DNA from: Burkholderia diffusa
GTDB lineage: Bacteria; Pseudomonadota; Gammaproteobacteria; Burkholderiales; Burkholderiaceae
Direction: 5' to 3'
Length of the DNA: 64,000 bases
Assembly: GCF_001718315.1 (NCBI RefSeq)
Contig: NZ_CP013362.1
Coordinates: 2,728,001-2,792,000 of the forward strand
Positions 26,695 to 36,520 of this stretch are shown in pieces; position 1 is the stretch's first letter; the number at the start of each line of letters is the position of its first letter. The notes under the pieces were generated by a model. It was given only the letters and a program-made list of their open reading frames with translations, was not told where the DNA came from and ran no database searches. The position numbers and the translations under genes were made by a program.

Positions 26695-27759
26695 TCAACG
26701 CACGACCTGCGCAAGCGCGCCGGACTTGTACTGCTCGGCGATCTTGTCGAGCGAGACCGGTTTGATCTTCGCGGCCTGGCCTTCGCAGCCGAACGCGAGG
26801 TAGCGGTCGACGCACACCTTCTTTGCCGCTTCGCGCGCGGGCTTCAGGTAGTCGCGCGGATCGAACTTGCCCGGGTTCTCGAACATGCAGCGGCGGATCG
26901 CGCCGGTGATCGCGAGGCGCAGGTCGGTGTCGATGTTGATCTTGCGCACGCCGTGCTTGATGCCTTCCTGGATTTCCTCGACCGGCACGCCGTAGGTTTC
27001 CTTCATGTCGCCGCCGAATTCGCGGATCTCGGCCAGCAGTTCCTGCGGCACCGACGACGAGCCGTGCATCACCAGGTGCGTGTTCGGGATGCGTGCGTGG
27101 ATTTCCTTGATGCGCTGGATCGACAGGATGTCGCCCGTCGGCTTCTTCGAGAACTTGTACGCGCCGTGCGACGTACCGATCGCGATCGCGAGCGCGTCGC
27201 ACTGCGTGAGCTTCACGAAGTCGGCGGCCTGCTCCGGATCGGTCAGCAGTTGCTCGCGGGTCATCGTGCCTTCCGCGCCGTGGCCGTCTTCCTTGTCGCC
27301 CTTCATCGTCTCGAGCGAGCCGAGCACGCCGAGTTCGGCCTCGACCGTCACACCGATCGAGTGCGCCATCTCGACGACCTTGCGCGACACCTCGACGTTG
27401 TACTCGTACGAGGCGACCGTCTTGCCGTCGGCTTCGAGCGAACCGTCCATCATCACGCTGGTGAAGCCGCTGCGGATCGCGGCCATGCAGACGGCCGGCG
27501 ACTGGCCGTGGTCCTGGTGCATCACGACCGGGATGTGCGGATACGATTCGACCGCCGCTTCGATCAGGTGACGCAGGAACGGCTCGCCCGCGTACTTACG
27601 CGCGCCGGCCGATGCCTGCATGATCACGGGCGCGCCGACCTGATCCGCCGCCGCCATGATCGCCTGGACCTGCTCCAGGTTGTTCACGTTGAAGGCCGGC
27701 AGGCCGTAACCGTGCTCTGCCGCGTGGTCCAGCAATTGACGCATTGATACGAGAGGCAT
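26695..27759 (-). CDS. fba: Class II fructose-bisphosphate aldolase
   Basis: The 354-residue zinc-dependent aldolase interconverts fructose-1,6-bisphosphate with DHAP and GAP. The start [20 protein letters not shown] at 27759 has an AAGGAG site; the in-frame stretch upstream to 27948 lies in the pyk terminator and is not coding. Catalytic and zinc-binding residues are visible: [10 protein letters not shown] (D83, H84), [18 protein letters not shown], and [11 protein letters not shown]. It resembles the Calvin-cycle-type (CbbA-like) class II aldolases of beta-proteobacteria. It follows pgk and pyk but has its own promoter region and terminator. Confidence 0.96.
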   Translation of the reverse strand: MPLVSMRQLLDHAAEHGYGLPAFNVNNLEQVQAIMAAADQVGAPVIMQASAGARKYAGEPFLRHLIEAAVESYPHIPVVMHQDHGQSPAVCMAAIRSGFTSVMMDGSLEADGKTVASYEYNVEVSRKVVEMAHSIGVTVEAELGVLGSLETMKGDKEDGHGAEGTMTREQLLTDPEQAADFVKLTQCDALAIAIGTSHGAYKFSKKPTGDILSIQRIKEIHARIPNTHLVMHGSSSVPQELLAEIREFGGDMKETYGVPVEEIQEGIKHGVRKINIDTDLRLAITGAIRRCMFENPGKFDPRDYLKPAREAAKKVCVDRYLAFGCEGQAAKIKPVSLDKIAEQYKSGALAQVVR

Positions 27760-27945
27760 TGTGGAACTCCTTGGAATGAAAACCGGTGCGCCCTGACGCC
27801 GGCGCGGCGCTCGGCCCCGTCGAAAGCGGGACGGCACGGCGCGGCTGAGCGTCGAATAGCCGCATTTTATCGCGAAGCGCCTCCGATTCCGACCGGCCGG
27901 TGGCGCGTACTCGCAATTTGTTACCTTCGCACGGCACAATCCGGG

Positions 27946-27993
27946 CAAAAAACAGAAAAAAAGCCGCGCGGGGCATCAGACCCCGCGCGGCTT
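27946..27993 (-). terminator. Intrinsic terminator of pyk
   Basis: The 13-bp stem AAGCCGCGCGGGG / CCCCGCGCGGCTT with a 7-nt loop is followed on the minus strand by a long T-rich tract (TTTTTCTGTTTTTTG). It sits about 75 bp after the pyk stop codon. Confidence 0.93.
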
Positions 27994-28067
27994 TCGTCAG
28001 AAAACGGTGCCCGATCGCCCGGGCGGCCGGTGGACCGGTCAACGGCCGGCCCGGTGCATGCCGGTGC

Positions 28068-29504
28068 TCAGTAATGCTCGCCGACCCGCACGATCTTCAG
28101 CGTGTTGGTGCCGCCCGCCTGCCCCATCGGCTCGCCGACGGTGAGCACGACCATGTCGCCGTGCTGCACGTAGCCCTGCTTGACGACGATCTCGAGCGCG
28201 GCCTGCAGCGCCGAGTCGCGATCGCTGTTGAAGTCGACGTGCAGCGGCGTCACGTTGCGGTACAGCGCCATCGTGCGCTCGCTGCCGACGCGCGGCGTCA
28301 GCGCGAAGATCGGCACGTGCGTGTAGTGACGCGACATCCACAGCGCGGTCGCGCCCGATTCGGTCAGCGCGACGATCGCCTTGGCACCCAGGTGATACGC
28401 GGTGAACAGCGCGCCCATCGCGATCGACTGGTCGATCCGCGTAAACGTGCGGTCGAGGAAATCCTTGTCCAGCTCGACGTGCTCGGACTTTTCCGCCTCG
28501 ACGCACACGGCCGCCATCGTCTCGATCGTGACGACCGGGTACTTGCCGGCGGCCGTCTCGGCCGACAGCATCACCGCGTCGGTGCCGTCGAGCACCGCGT
28601 TCGCGACGTCCGACACTTCCGCGCGGGTCGGCACCGGCGCGTGAATCATCGACTCCATCATCTGCGTCGCGGTGATCACGAGCTTGTTCGATTCGCGCGC
28701 CATCCGGATCATGCGCTTCTGCAGCGCCGGCACGGCCGCGTTGCCGACTTCCACCGCGAGGTCGCCGCGCGCGACCATGATGCCGTCGGACGCGTCGAGA
28801 ATGCTCTGCAGCGCCGGAATCGCTTCCGCGCGCTCGATCTTCGCGATCATCTTCGGCTTGATGCCGTACGGCGCGCCCGCGATGTTCGCGAGCTGGCGCG
28901 CCATTTCCATGTCCGTTGCGTTCTTCGGGAACGACACCGCGACGAGATCCGCGCCGAGCGACATCGCCGTGCGGATGTCCTCCATGTCCTTCGCGGTCAG
29001 CGCGGGCGCCGACAGGCCGCCGCCCTGGCGGTTGATGCCCTTGTTGTTCGACAGCTCGCCGCCCACCTTGACGATCGTGTGGATCTCGTCGCCGAGCACG
29101 CGCTCGACGGTCAGCACGATCAGGCCGTCGTTCAGCAGCAGCAGGTCGCCCGGCTTGAGGTCGCGCGGCAGTTCCTTGTAGTCGAGGCCGACGCGCTCGT
29201 CGTTGCCGAGTTCACAGCCCGCGTCGAGGATGAAGGCCTGCCCCGGCACGAGCGTCGTCTTGCCGTTCTCGAACTTGCCGACGCGGATCTTCGGGCCCTG
29301 GAGATCGGCCATGATCGCGATCTCGCGGCCGACCTTGCGGGCGGCCTCGCGCACCATCTCGGCGCGCTGGCGGTGATCGTCGGCCGTGCCGTGCGAAAAG
29401 TTGAGCCGCACGACGTCGAGGCCCGCCTGCATCATCTGCAGCAGAATCTCCGGCGAACTGGAAGCCGGGCCGATCGTGGCGACTATCTTGGTGGCGCGCT
29501 GCAT
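28068..29504 (-). CDS. pyk: Pyruvate kinase
   Basis: The 478-residue enzyme converts PEP and ADP to pyruvate and ATP. The start MQRATKIVATIGPASSSPEI at 29504 follows GAGGAG; an ATG four codons earlier would bury that site. Active-site motifs are VVRLNFSHGTADDH, MADLQGPKIRVGKF, KIERAEAI (catalytic Lys), MVARGDLAVEVG and ATQMMESMIHAPVPTRAEVS. The long in-frame extension to 29783 is Ala/Pro-rich and non-conserved. It lies downstream of pgk on the same strand with a 281-bp gap. Confidence 0.97.
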   Translation of the reverse strand: MQRATKIVATIGPASSSPEILLQMMQAGLDVVRLNFSHGTADDHRQRAEMVREAARKVGREIAIMADLQGPKIRVGKFENGKTTLVPGQAFILDAGCELGNDERVGLDYKELPRDLKPGDLLLLNDGLIVLTVERVLGDEIHTIVKVGGELSNNKGINRQGGGLSAPALTAKDMEDIRTAMSLGADLVAVSFPKNATDMEMARQLANIAGAPYGIKPKMIAKIERAEAIPALQSILDASDGIMVARGDLAVEVGNAAVPALQKRMIRMARESNKLVITATQMMESMIHAPVPTRAEVSDVANAVLDGTDAVMLSAETAAGKYPVVTIETMAAVCVEAEKSEHVELDKDFLDRTFTRIDQSIAMGALFTAYHLGAKAIVALTESGATALWMSRHYTHVPIFALTPRVGSERTMALYRNVTPLHVDFNSDRDSALQAALEIVVKQGYVQHGDMVVLTVGEPMGQAGGTNTLKIVRVGEHY

Positions 29505-29785
29505 GAAACTCCTCATCTGGATCAAGGTGGATGCGCTGGGTGAAACGCTGCGAGAGCCGGAATCGGCAGGCCCAGCGGCGGCCGTTCCGGGGGGCGTGCC
29601 GGTGCTTGCGCCCGGCATCGCTTTGTTCTGAATCTCGTGGTGCTGCACGACCGCGTCGCCGGCGGCCGCCGGTGCGCGCGGGGTCGAGTTCGCCCGCGCG
29701 GGCGCGCGTTTGCGCTTGCCCGCGCCGGCCGGCTGCTCCGCCTTCGCGGAGCGCGCGGCCCTCACCCCTGCGCGCGCCGCCACGC

Positions 29786-30982
29786 TCAGGCCGCCCGCGT
29801 TTCGAGCACTTCCACTGCCGGCAGCTTCTTCCCCTCGAGGAACTCGAGGAAGGCGCCGCCGCCCGTCGAGATATAGCTGACCTGGTCGTGGATGCCGTAC
29901 TTCGCGATGGCCGCGAGCGTGTCGCCGCCGCCTGCGATCGAGAACGCGGACGATTTGGCGATTGCGTCGGCGAGCGTCTTGGTGCCGTTGCCGAACTGGT
30001 CGAATTCGAACACGCCGACCGGGCCGTTCCAGACGATCGTGCCGGCCTTCTCGAGCTGGCTGGCGAGCGCCTTGGCCGTATCCGGGCCGATGTCGAGGAT
30101 CATGTCGTCCGCTTCGATGTCGGCGACCTGCTTCACCGTGGCCGCCGCCGTCGGCGAGAATTCCTTGGCCGTCACGACGTCGGTCGGAATCGGCACCGAC
30201 GCGCCGCGCTCACGTGCCTCGTCGATGATCGCCTTCGCCTCGGCGACGAGGTCGGCTTCCGCGAGCGACTTGCCGATCGACAGGCCGGCCGCGAGCATGA
30301 ACGTGTTCGCGATGCCGCCGCCGACGATCAGCTGGTCGACCTTGCCGGCGAGCGACTTCAGAATCGTGAGCTTGGTCGACACCTTCGAGCCGGCGACGAT
30401 CGCGACCAGCGGGCGAGCCGGGTTGCCGAGCGCCTTGCCGAGCGCGTCGAGTTCGGCGGCCAGCAGCGGGCCCGCGCACGCGACCGGCGCGTACTTCGCG
30501 ATCCCGTGGGTGGTCGCTTCCGCACGGTGCGCGGTGCCGAACGCATCGTTCACGTAGACGTCGCAGAGCTTCGCCATCTTCTGCGCGAGCTCGTCCGAAT
30601 TCTTCTTCTCGCCCTTGTTCACGCGGCAGTTCTCGAGCAGCACGACCTGGCCCGGCGCGACGTTCACGCCGTTCTCGACCCAGTTCGACACGAGCGGCAC
30701 GTCGCGGCCGAGCAGTTCGGCGAGGCGCTTCGCGACCGGCGCGAGCGAGTCTTCCGGCTTGAATTCGCCTTCGGTCGGACGGCCGAGGTGCGACGTGACC
30801 ATCACGGCCGCGCCGGCGTCGAGCGCGGCCTTGATGGCCGGCACGGACGCGCGCACGCGCGTGTCTTCGGTGATGTTGCCGTGATCGTCCTGCGGGACGT
30901 TCAGGTCGGCGCGGATGAACACCCGCTTGCCGGCGAGCTGGCCGGCGGCGATCAGGTCGGTAAGACGCTTGACTTGGCTCAT
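29786..30982 (-). CDS. pgk: Phosphoglycerate kinase
   Basis: The 398-residue two-domain cytosolic kinase interconverts 1,3-bisphosphoglycerate and 3-phosphoglycerate with [69 protein letters not shown] and [12 protein letters not shown] are the hallmark motifs. The start [10 protein letters not shown] at 30982 is where homology begins, though no clear ribosome binding site precedes it. The 80 in-frame codons upstream lack conservation. Confidence 0.97.
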   Translation of the reverse strand: MSQVKRLTDLIAAGQLAGKRVFIRADLNVPQDDHGNITEDTRVRASVPAIKAALDAGAAVMVTSHLGRPTEGEFKPEDSLAPVAKRLAELLGRDVPLVSNWVENGVNVAPGQVVLLENCRVNKGEKKNSDELAQKMAKLCDVYVNDAFGTAHRAEATTHGIAKYAPVACAGPLLAAELDALGKALGNPARPLVAIVAGSKVSTKLTILKSLAGKVDQLIVGGGIANTFMLAAGLSIGKSLAEADLVAEAKAIIDEARERGASVPIPTDVVTAKEFSPTAAATVKQVADIEADDMILDIGPDTAKALASQLEKAGTIVWNGPVGVFEFDQFGNGTKTLADAIAKSSAFSIAGGGDTLAAIAKYGIHDQVSYISTGGGAFLEFLEGKKLPAVEVLETRAA

Positions 30983-31262
30983 GTTGAACAGATTGAAGTA
31001 GTGGATGGGGAAAGGGGGTTCACGCTGGACGTGCGCGGGCTGCCGCGAAAGGGCGCCGGATGCGGCCGTGGCTGGCGGTTCGCATGACGCGCACGGGTAA
31101 AAAATCTCGAACGGGCATTCTAGCCGATCCGTCCGGCAGACTGACCCGTGCGGCGGCGAATTCCGCCTATTTGGGATCGCGCGCGGCCGCCGACATATTT
31201 CCGCAATGCAGCAATACATGCGCGCCGGTCGCCGACGCCCGGTGGACCGACACGGCGATTCG

Positions 31263-31586
31263 TCAGAAGATCAGCCGCAGGACGGTGAAGACGAGCATGC
31301 CGACAACGATCGTACCGAGCATGCTGCGCCGCCACAAAAACCAGCCGAGGCCGGCGAGCGCGGCATAGAACGGATGGTTGGACAGCGCGAACGACAGCCC
31401 GGCCGGCGTTTCGAGCACGTCGGGCAGCACGACCGCGACGAGCGCGGCGGCCGGCGCGTAGCGCAACGCGCGCTGCGCGCGCTCGGGCAGCACGGTGCGT
31501 TCGCCGCCGATCAGGAACAGCGCACGCGTGACGGCGGTGACGATCGTCATCCCGACGATCACGATCCAGATTTCCGTCGCGCTCAT
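31263..31586 (-). CDS. azlD: AzlD-type small subunit of a branched-chain amino acid exporter
   Basis: The 107-residue membrane protein has three to four hydrophobic helices ([51 protein letters not shown]) and the AzlD family pattern. Its ATG overlaps the azlC stop by 4 bp (ATGA), which implies translational coupling. Together with AzlC it forms a LIV-E-type exporter in the inner membrane. Confidence 0.92.
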   Translation of the reverse strand: MSATEIWIVIVGMTIVTAVTRALFLIGGERTVLPERAQRALRYAPAAALVAVVLPDVLETPAGLSFALSNHPFYAALAGLGWFLWRRSMLGTIVVGMLVFTVLRLIF

Positions 31587-32338
31587 TCGACTTCCTTCTC
31601 GTGCACGGTTTCGGTGCGGATGCGGCGCCAGTCGGCGCGTTCGACGAAGAAATCGGCCGTGCAGCCGGCCGCGAGCGCTGCCAGCACCGCAATCGGCAGC
31701 GCGAGCCGGTACGGCAAGTCGAACGCGATCAGCGACACGATGCCCGCGACGGCAACGGCCGCGACCGTCGAGCGGTTCGCGACCGCCGACACGATGATCG
31801 GGAGCAGCGCGAGCGTGCCGGCCAGCTCCAGCCCCCAGCTCGCGGGAAAGAAGCTCGCGAGCAGGATGCCGGCGAGCGACGACACCTGCCACGACGCCCA
31901 GCTCGCGAGCGCCATCCCCCAGAAATACGCCTCCTTGCCCGGCACGTGGCCGTACGCGAAGCCCTGTTTCTGGAACAGCAGGTAGATCACGTCGCCGTTG
32001 AAATAGCCGATCGCGAGGCGCCGCCACAGCGGCAGGTAGGAAAAATGGGGCGCAAGCCCGGCGCTGAAGATCACGAAGCGCAGGTTGACCATCGCGGCCG
32101 TGAGCAGGATCGTCCAGATCGGCAGCTTCGCGACGAGCAGCGGCAGCACCGCCAGTTGCGACGAGCCCGCGTAGACGAAGATCGACATCGCGCTCGCCTG
32201 CCCGAGGGTCATCACCGACTTGCTCATCGCGACCCCGGTGACGAGCCCCCAGGACAGGATCGCCATCAGTGTCGGGGAATAGTCGCGCGCGCCCTGGATC
32301 AGCGCGAAGCGGTCGGTGGCGGACAATCGAGCGAGCAT
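31583..32338 (-). CDS. azlC: AzlC-type large subunit of a branched-chain amino acid exporter
   Basis: The 251-residue inner-membrane protein has six to seven predicted helices. GARDYSPTLMAILSWGLVTG, IFVYAGSSQLAVLPLL, MVNLRFVIFSAGLAPHFSYL and YFWGMALASWASWQVSSLAG match the AzlC/YgaZ family. Members export valine or other branched-chain amino acids. It is divergent from ilvE, a branched-chain aminotransferase gene 205 bp away, which supports a role in branched-chain amino acid homeostasis. Confidence 0.93.
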   Translation of the reverse strand: MLARLSATDRFALIQGARDYSPTLMAILSWGLVTGVAMSKSVMTLGQASAMSIFVYAGSSQLAVLPLLVAKLPIWTILLTAAMVNLRFVIFSAGLAPHFSYLPLWRRLAIGYFNGDVIYLLFQKQGFAYGHVPGKEAYFWGMALASWASWQVSSLAGILLASFFPASWGLELAGTLALLPIIVSAVANRSTVAAVAVAGIVSLIAFDLPYRLALPIAVLAALAAGCTADFFVERADWRRIRTETVHEKEVE

Positions 32339-32543
32339 GGGAAGCGGGCCGCGGCGGGCAGTTCGCCGGGCCGCCGGCGCCTCCTGCCGGTAAGACCCGT
32401 CGTTATTGGAATCGGTACCGGGCGATTATAGCGCCGCCCCTGTGCCGATCGACCGGATCGCCTTCAAATGACGCTAAAATAAGCGTCTTTCCGGCTCAAT
32501 GCTGCACACAACCCGCTGTACAACCGCTTCCCAGGAGAATCCT

Positions 32544-33467
32544 ATGTCAATGGCCGACCGCGACGGCAAGATCTGGATGGACGGCAAGCTGATCGACTGG
32601 CGCGACGCCAAGATCCACGTCCTGACCCATACGCTGCACTACGGCATGGGCGTCTTCGAAGGCGTGCGTGCGTACAAGACGGCCGACGGCAGCACCGCGA
32701 TCTTCCGTCTGCGCGAGCACACCAAGCGTCTGCTGAATTCGGCGAAGATCTTCCAGATGGACGTGCCGTTCGACCGGGAAACGCTCGAAGCCGCGCAGCT
32801 CGAAGTCGTGCGCGAAAACAAGCTCGAGTCGTGCTACCTGCGCCCGATCATCTGGGTCGGCTCGGAAAAGCTCGGCGTGTCGGCGAAGGGCAACACGATC
32901 CACGTCGCGATCGCCGCATGGCCGTGGGGCGCGTATCTCGGCGAGGACGGCCTCGCGAAGGGCATCCGCGTGAAGACGTCGTCGTTCACGCGCCACCACG
33001 TGAACGTGTCCATGGTGCGCGCGAAGGCGTCGGGCTGGTACGTGAACTCGATCCTCGCGAACCAGGAAGCAACCGCCGACGGCTACGACGAAGCGCTGCT
33101 GCTCGACGTCGACGGCTACGTGTCCGAGGGCTCCGGAGAGAACTTCTTCCTCGTGAACAACGGCAAGCTGTACACGCCGGACCTGTCGTCGTGCCTCGAC
33201 GGCATCACGCGCGACACGATCATCACGCTCGCGAAGGACGCCGGCATCGAGGTGATCGAGAAGCGCATCACGCGCGACGAGGTCTACACGGCCGACGAAG
33301 CGTTCTTCACGGGCACGGCCGCCGAAGTCACGCCGATCCGCGAGCTCGACAACCGCACGATCGGCAGCGGCGCGCGCGGCCCGGTCACGGAAAAGCTCCA
33401 GTCGGCATTTTTCGATATCGTGTCGGGCAAGAACGCGAAGTACGCGCACTGGCTGACGAAGGTCTGA
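32544..33467 (+). CDS. ilvE: Branched-chain amino acid aminotransferase
   Basis: The 307-residue fold-type IV PLP enzyme catalyses the last step of Val, Leu and Ile synthesis. The start MSMADRDGKIWMDGKLIDWR at 32544 follows CAGGAGA. TLHYGMGVFEGVRAY, YLRPIIWVG and MVRAKASGWYVNSILANQEA (PLP lysine K161) are diagnostic, with GSGENFFLVNNGKLYTPDL after. An inverted repeat GACGCT-AAAATA-AGCGTC at 32470-32487 covers a possible -10 (TAAAAT). The small zinc-finger gene follows 50 bp downstream. Confidence 0.97.
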   Translation: MSMADRDGKIWMDGKLIDWRDAKIHVLTHTLHYGMGVFEGVRAYKTADGSTAIFRLREHTKRLLNSAKIFQMDVPFDRETLEAAQLEVVRENKLESCYLRPIIWVGSEKLGVSAKGNTIHVAIAAWPWGAYLGEDGLAKGIRVKTSSFTRHHVNVSMVRAKASGWYVNSILANQEATADGYDEALLLDVDGYVSEGSGENFFLVNNGKLYTPDLSSCLDGITRDTIITLAKDAGIEVIEKRITRDEVYTADEAFFTGTAAEVTPIRELDNRTIGSGARGPVTEKLQSAFFDIVSGKNAKYAHWLTKV

Positions 33468-33517
33468 GCGCGCTGCGCCACCGACCGCCCCACAAAAGAG
33501 TGATAAGAGAAAGTCTC

Positions 33518-33712
33518 ATGAGTGAAATCAAGGAAATGCCGCTGGTCGAACTGACGGCCAAGGATCTCCCCGCCTACTGCCCGAACCCCGCCATGGCGCG
33601 CTGGAGCGCGCACCCGCGCGTGTTCATCGACGTATCGCACGGCGAGGCACGCTGCCCGTACTGCGGCACGCGCTACAAGCTGCGCGACGGCGAGGTGGTC
33701 AAGGGCCACTGA
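33518..33712 (+). CDS. Small zinc-finger (CHCC) domain protein
   Basis: The 64-residue protein has the zf-CHCC pattern: a Cys in DLPAYCPNP, a His in DVSHGEA and the knuckle RCPYCGTRYKLRDGE near the C-terminus. It is related to mitochondrial complex I subunit NDUFS6 and is widespread beside ilvE and waaF in beta-proteobacteria. It probably binds one zinc. Function in bacteria is not established. Confidence 0.88.
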   Translation: MSEIKEMPLVELTAKDLPAYCPNPAMARWSAHPRVFIDVSHGEARCPYCGTRYKLRDGEVVKGH

Positions 33713-33849
33713 GCCCCTGCCGGGCCCGCGGGCCCGCCGCACGCGAGGCGGCGCAGCCGGAACCCCGGCGCGCCGCCCTTTTCCTGTTCTGACAACCCGA
33801 ACGCGGTGCATGCGCGCCGTGCTTCATTACGACATCGGAAGTCGACCTG

Positions 33850-34887
33850 ATGCGTCGAGCGCTGGTTATCGCACCGAACTGGATCGGTGACGCATTGATG
33901 GCGCAGCCGCTTTTTGCGCTGCTGAAGAAGCTCCATCCCCGCATCGCGATCGATGCCGTCGCGCCCACGTGGGTCGCGCCCGTGCTCGAGCGGATGCCCG
34001 AGATCCACGATGTCTACGCGACCGACCTCGCGCACGGCAAGCTGCAGCTGCTGCGCCGCTGGCAGCTCGCGACCGACCTGCGCGACGTCGGCTACGACGC
34101 GGCGTACGTGCTGCCCAATTCGCTGAAGTCCGCGGTGATCCCGTGGCTCGCGAACATCCCGCTACGTATCGGCTACACGGGCGAGCACCGCTACGGCCTG
34201 CTGAACGTGCGGCACGCGAACCCCGACAAGTCGGCCGAGCGTGCGCCGATGACGACCCACTACGCGGCGCTCGCGTATGCGCCGGGCGCGAAGCTGCCCG
34301 AGTCGATGAAGACGCTGCCCGCGCCGCGCCTCGACGCCGACCTGAACGAGACGGCGCGCGTGTCCGCACGTTTCAATCTCGATACGCGAAAGCCGCTCGT
34401 CGTGTTCTGCCCCGGCGCGGAATACGGCCCGGCCAAGCGCTGGCCGCCCGAGCATTTCGCGACGCTCGCGACGATCGTCCACCAGTCGTTCCCGTACACG
34501 CAGATCGTCGCGCTCGGTTCGCAGAAGGACGCCGCCGCCGCGCAGGCGATCGCCGACCACGCGCCGAACGTGCGCAATCTGTGCGGGCAGACGTCGCTGT
34601 CCGAGGCGTGCGCGCTCATCGCGCGCGCGAACGCGGTCGTGACCAACGATTCCGGGCTGATGCACGTCGCGGCCGCGTTGCGCCGGCCGCTCGTCGCGCT
34701 GTACGGCTCGACGGATCCGCGCCACACCCCTCCGCTGTCGGAGCTGGCGAAGGTACAATGGCTGCATCTCGAATGCAGTCCCTGCTTCCAACGCGAGTGC
34801 CCGCTCGGCCATCTGAACTGCCTGCGCGAACTCGGTCCCGAGCAGGTATTCGGCGATTTGCGCGGCATGCTCGTCGGGCAGCGCTGA
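33850..34887 (+). CDS. waaF: ADP-heptose:LPS heptosyltransferase II
   Basis: The 345-residue GT9-family enzyme adds the second heptose to the LPS inner core on the cytoplasmic face of the inner membrane. Motifs are VIAPNWIGDALMAQPLFALL (N-terminal acceptor loop), PGAEYGPAKRWPPEHFA (donor binding), VVTNDSGLMHVAAALRRP and ALYGSTDPRHTPP, all typical of WaaF rather than WaaC. The Cys cluster CSPCFQRECPLGHLNCL near the C-terminus is conserved in this family. It follows the zinc-finger gene by 137 bp, which include a 16-bp GC palindrome at 33721-33736. Confidence 0.95.
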   Translation: MRRALVIAPNWIGDALMAQPLFALLKKLHPRIAIDAVAPTWVAPVLERMPEIHDVYATDLAHGKLQLLRRWQLATDLRDVGYDAAYVLPNSLKSAVIPWLANIPLRIGYTGEHRYGLLNVRHANPDKSAERAPMTTHYAALAYAPGAKLPESMKTLPAPRLDADLNETARVSARFNLDTRKPLVVFCPGAEYGPAKRWPPEHFATLATIVHQSFPYTQIVALGSQKDAAAAQAIADHAPNVRNLCGQTSLSEACALIARANAVVTNDSGLMHVAAALRRPLVALYGSTDPRHTPPLSELAKVQWLHLECSPCFQRECPLGHLNCLRELGPEQVFGDLRGMLVGQR

Positions 34888-35002
34888 CCCTGGCCGGCAG
34901 CGTCGCACGACGCGCCGGGCAATCCGATTCACCGGTGTACGGCAGCTCCACCTGGGCCGCCGTGCTGAATACGGCGCGCGACGCGCGCGAGAGATAACCC
35001 CG

Positions 35003-35449
35003 ATGCCACGTTTTGCCCGCCTTTTCGAAGCCGCTGCCGATACGCTGAACGCTTACTACCAGGCCGTCGCCGATGCCAATCTCGACGCGCTGCTGGGGTT
35101 GTGGATCGACGAGGACTTCGCCAGCTGCGTCTGGGCCGACGGCGAGCATCTGCACGGCCTCGACCAGATCCGCAGCGGGTTGGCGAACCGCCTCGCGACG
35201 CGTCCCGTGACGATCGAGCCGCTCGACATCCGCGTATACGACAGTCTCGGCACCGTCGTCTACACAATCGCCGAAGCGCACCAGCAGGCCGACCTGACGG
35301 CCGAACCGGACATGGTTTTTGCCACGTACGTGATGATCCACGAACGCGGCGAGTGGCGCATCGCGCATATTCACGCGAGCCCGATTCCCGAACAAGCGGC
35401 CGGACAATTCGCCGCGAAGATCCGTCACGGGCAGGGTCCGCTGCACTGA
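35003..35449 (+). CDS. SnoaL/DUF4440-like NTF2-fold protein
   Basis: The 148-residue protein (TLNAYYQAVADANLDALLGL; DFASCVWADGEHLHGLDQIR; EWRIAHIHASPIPEQ) has the pattern of the nuclear transport factor 2 superfamily, a cone-shaped fold that binds small ligands or forms dimers. It lies in a run of plus-strand genes between waaF and a YheT-type hydrolase. The function is not known. Confidence 0.85.
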   Translation: MPRFARLFEAAADTLNAYYQAVADANLDALLGLWIDEDFASCVWADGEHLHGLDQIRSGLANRLATRPVTIEPLDIRVYDSLGTVVYTIAEAHQQADLTAEPDMVFATYVMIHERGEWRIAHIHASPIPEQAAGQFAAKIRHGQGPLH

Positions 35450-35482
35450 CGAAGAACGAAGCAACGCATTAGCGGGGCGATC

Positions 35483-36520
35483 ATGAGTACGGCTTCTCCG
35501 CCCACCTCGCCGCTGACCGGGGCCCCGGCCCCCGACGACGATTCATTGCGCTATCGCGCACCGCGCTGGCTGCCGAACAGCCATGCCCAAACCATCGTGC
35601 CCGCGCTGTTCGCACGGCGTCCGGCCGTCGCGTACCGACGAGAGCGATGGGAAACCCCCGACCACGACTTCATCGATCTCGACTGGGTCGCGCATCTCGA
35701 CAGTGCCGCGCCGCCGCCCGACGCGCCGCTGTTCGTGCTGTTCCACGGCCTCGAAGGCAGTTCCGGCTCGCACTACGCGCTGGCGATGATGGCCGCTGCG
35801 CGCGCGAAGGGCTGGCACGCGGTCGTCCCGCACTTTCGCAGCTGCAGCGGCGAGCTCAACCGGCAGCCGCGCTTCTACCATCTCGCCGACAGCGCCGAAG
35901 TCGACTGGATCCTGCGCCGGCTTGCCGCGCAGCATCGCGGGCCGGTCGTCGCGGCCGGCGTGTCGCTCGGCGGCAACGTGCTGCTGCGCTGGCTCGGCGA
36001 GCATCGCAGCGACACGTCGATCGTGCATGCGGCCGCCGCGATTTCGACGCCGATCGACGTGCACGCGGGCGGCCGCGCGCTGTCGCAAGGCTTCGCGATG
36101 GTCTATACGCGCAGCTTCCTGAAGACGCTGAAGCGCAAGGCGCTCGCGAAGCTCGATCAGTATCCGGGGCTATTCGACCGCGACGCGATGCTGCGCGCCG
36201 TGACGATGCGCGACTTCGACGAAGTCGTGACCGCGCCGCTGCACGGCTTCGCAAACGCAGACGACTACTGGACCCAGGCCACGACGCGCCCGCTGCTGCC
36301 CGCGATCGACGTGCCGACGCTGATCCTCAACGCCCGCAACGATCCGTTCCTGCCCGAATCCGCGCTGCCGAGCGCCGCCGACGTGTCGCCGGCTGTCGAG
36401 CTCGACCAGCCCGCGCACGGCGGCCATGCGGGGTTCATGACCGGGCCGTTCCCCGGGCGCCTCGACTGGCTTTCGGCGCGCGTGTTCGGCTATTGCTCGA
36501 AATTCGTCGACCATGGATGA
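35483..36520 (+). CDS. YheT-family alpha/beta hydrolase
   Basis: The 345-residue protein starts with a disordered Pro-rich stretch, then the YheT/EMB8 fold: PRWLPNSHAQTIVPALF, PLFVLFHGLEGSSGSHYA, VVPHFRSCSGELNRQPRFYH and the nucleophile elbow VAAGVSLGGNVLLRWLG. The likely acid is in LILNARNDPFLPE and the base in AHGGHAGFM. Relatives hydrolyse short esters, and the physiological substrate is unknown. Its stop overlaps the next gene by 8 bp, so the two are coupled. Confidence 0.9.
   Translation: MSTASPPTSPLTGAPAPDDDSLRYRAPRWLPNSHAQTIVPALFARRPAVAYRRERWETPDHDFIDLDWVAHLDSAAPPPDAPLFVLFHGLEGSSGSHYALAMMAAARAKGWHAVVPHFRSCSGELNRQPRFYHLADSAEVDWILRRLAAQHRGPVVAAGVSLGGNVLLRWLGEHRSDTSIVHAAAAISTPIDVHAGGRALSQGFAMVYTRSFLKTLKRKALAKLDQYPGLFDRDAMLRAVTMRDFDEVVTAPLHGFANADDYWTQATTRPLLPAIDVPTLILNARNDPFLPESALPSAADVSPAVELDQPAHGGHAGFMTGPFPGRLDWLSARVFGYCSKFVDHG

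Noticed and set aside
29505..29785. An N-terminal extension of pyruvate kinase to 29783.
   Set aside because: Ala/Pro-rich sequence with no family conservation; the ribosome binding site GAGGAG is placed for the start at 29504.
33721..33736. The palindrome CGGGCCCGCGGGCCCG as a terminator before waaF.
   Set aside because: No T run follows on either strand. In DNA of this composition GC palindromes of this size can arise by chance.
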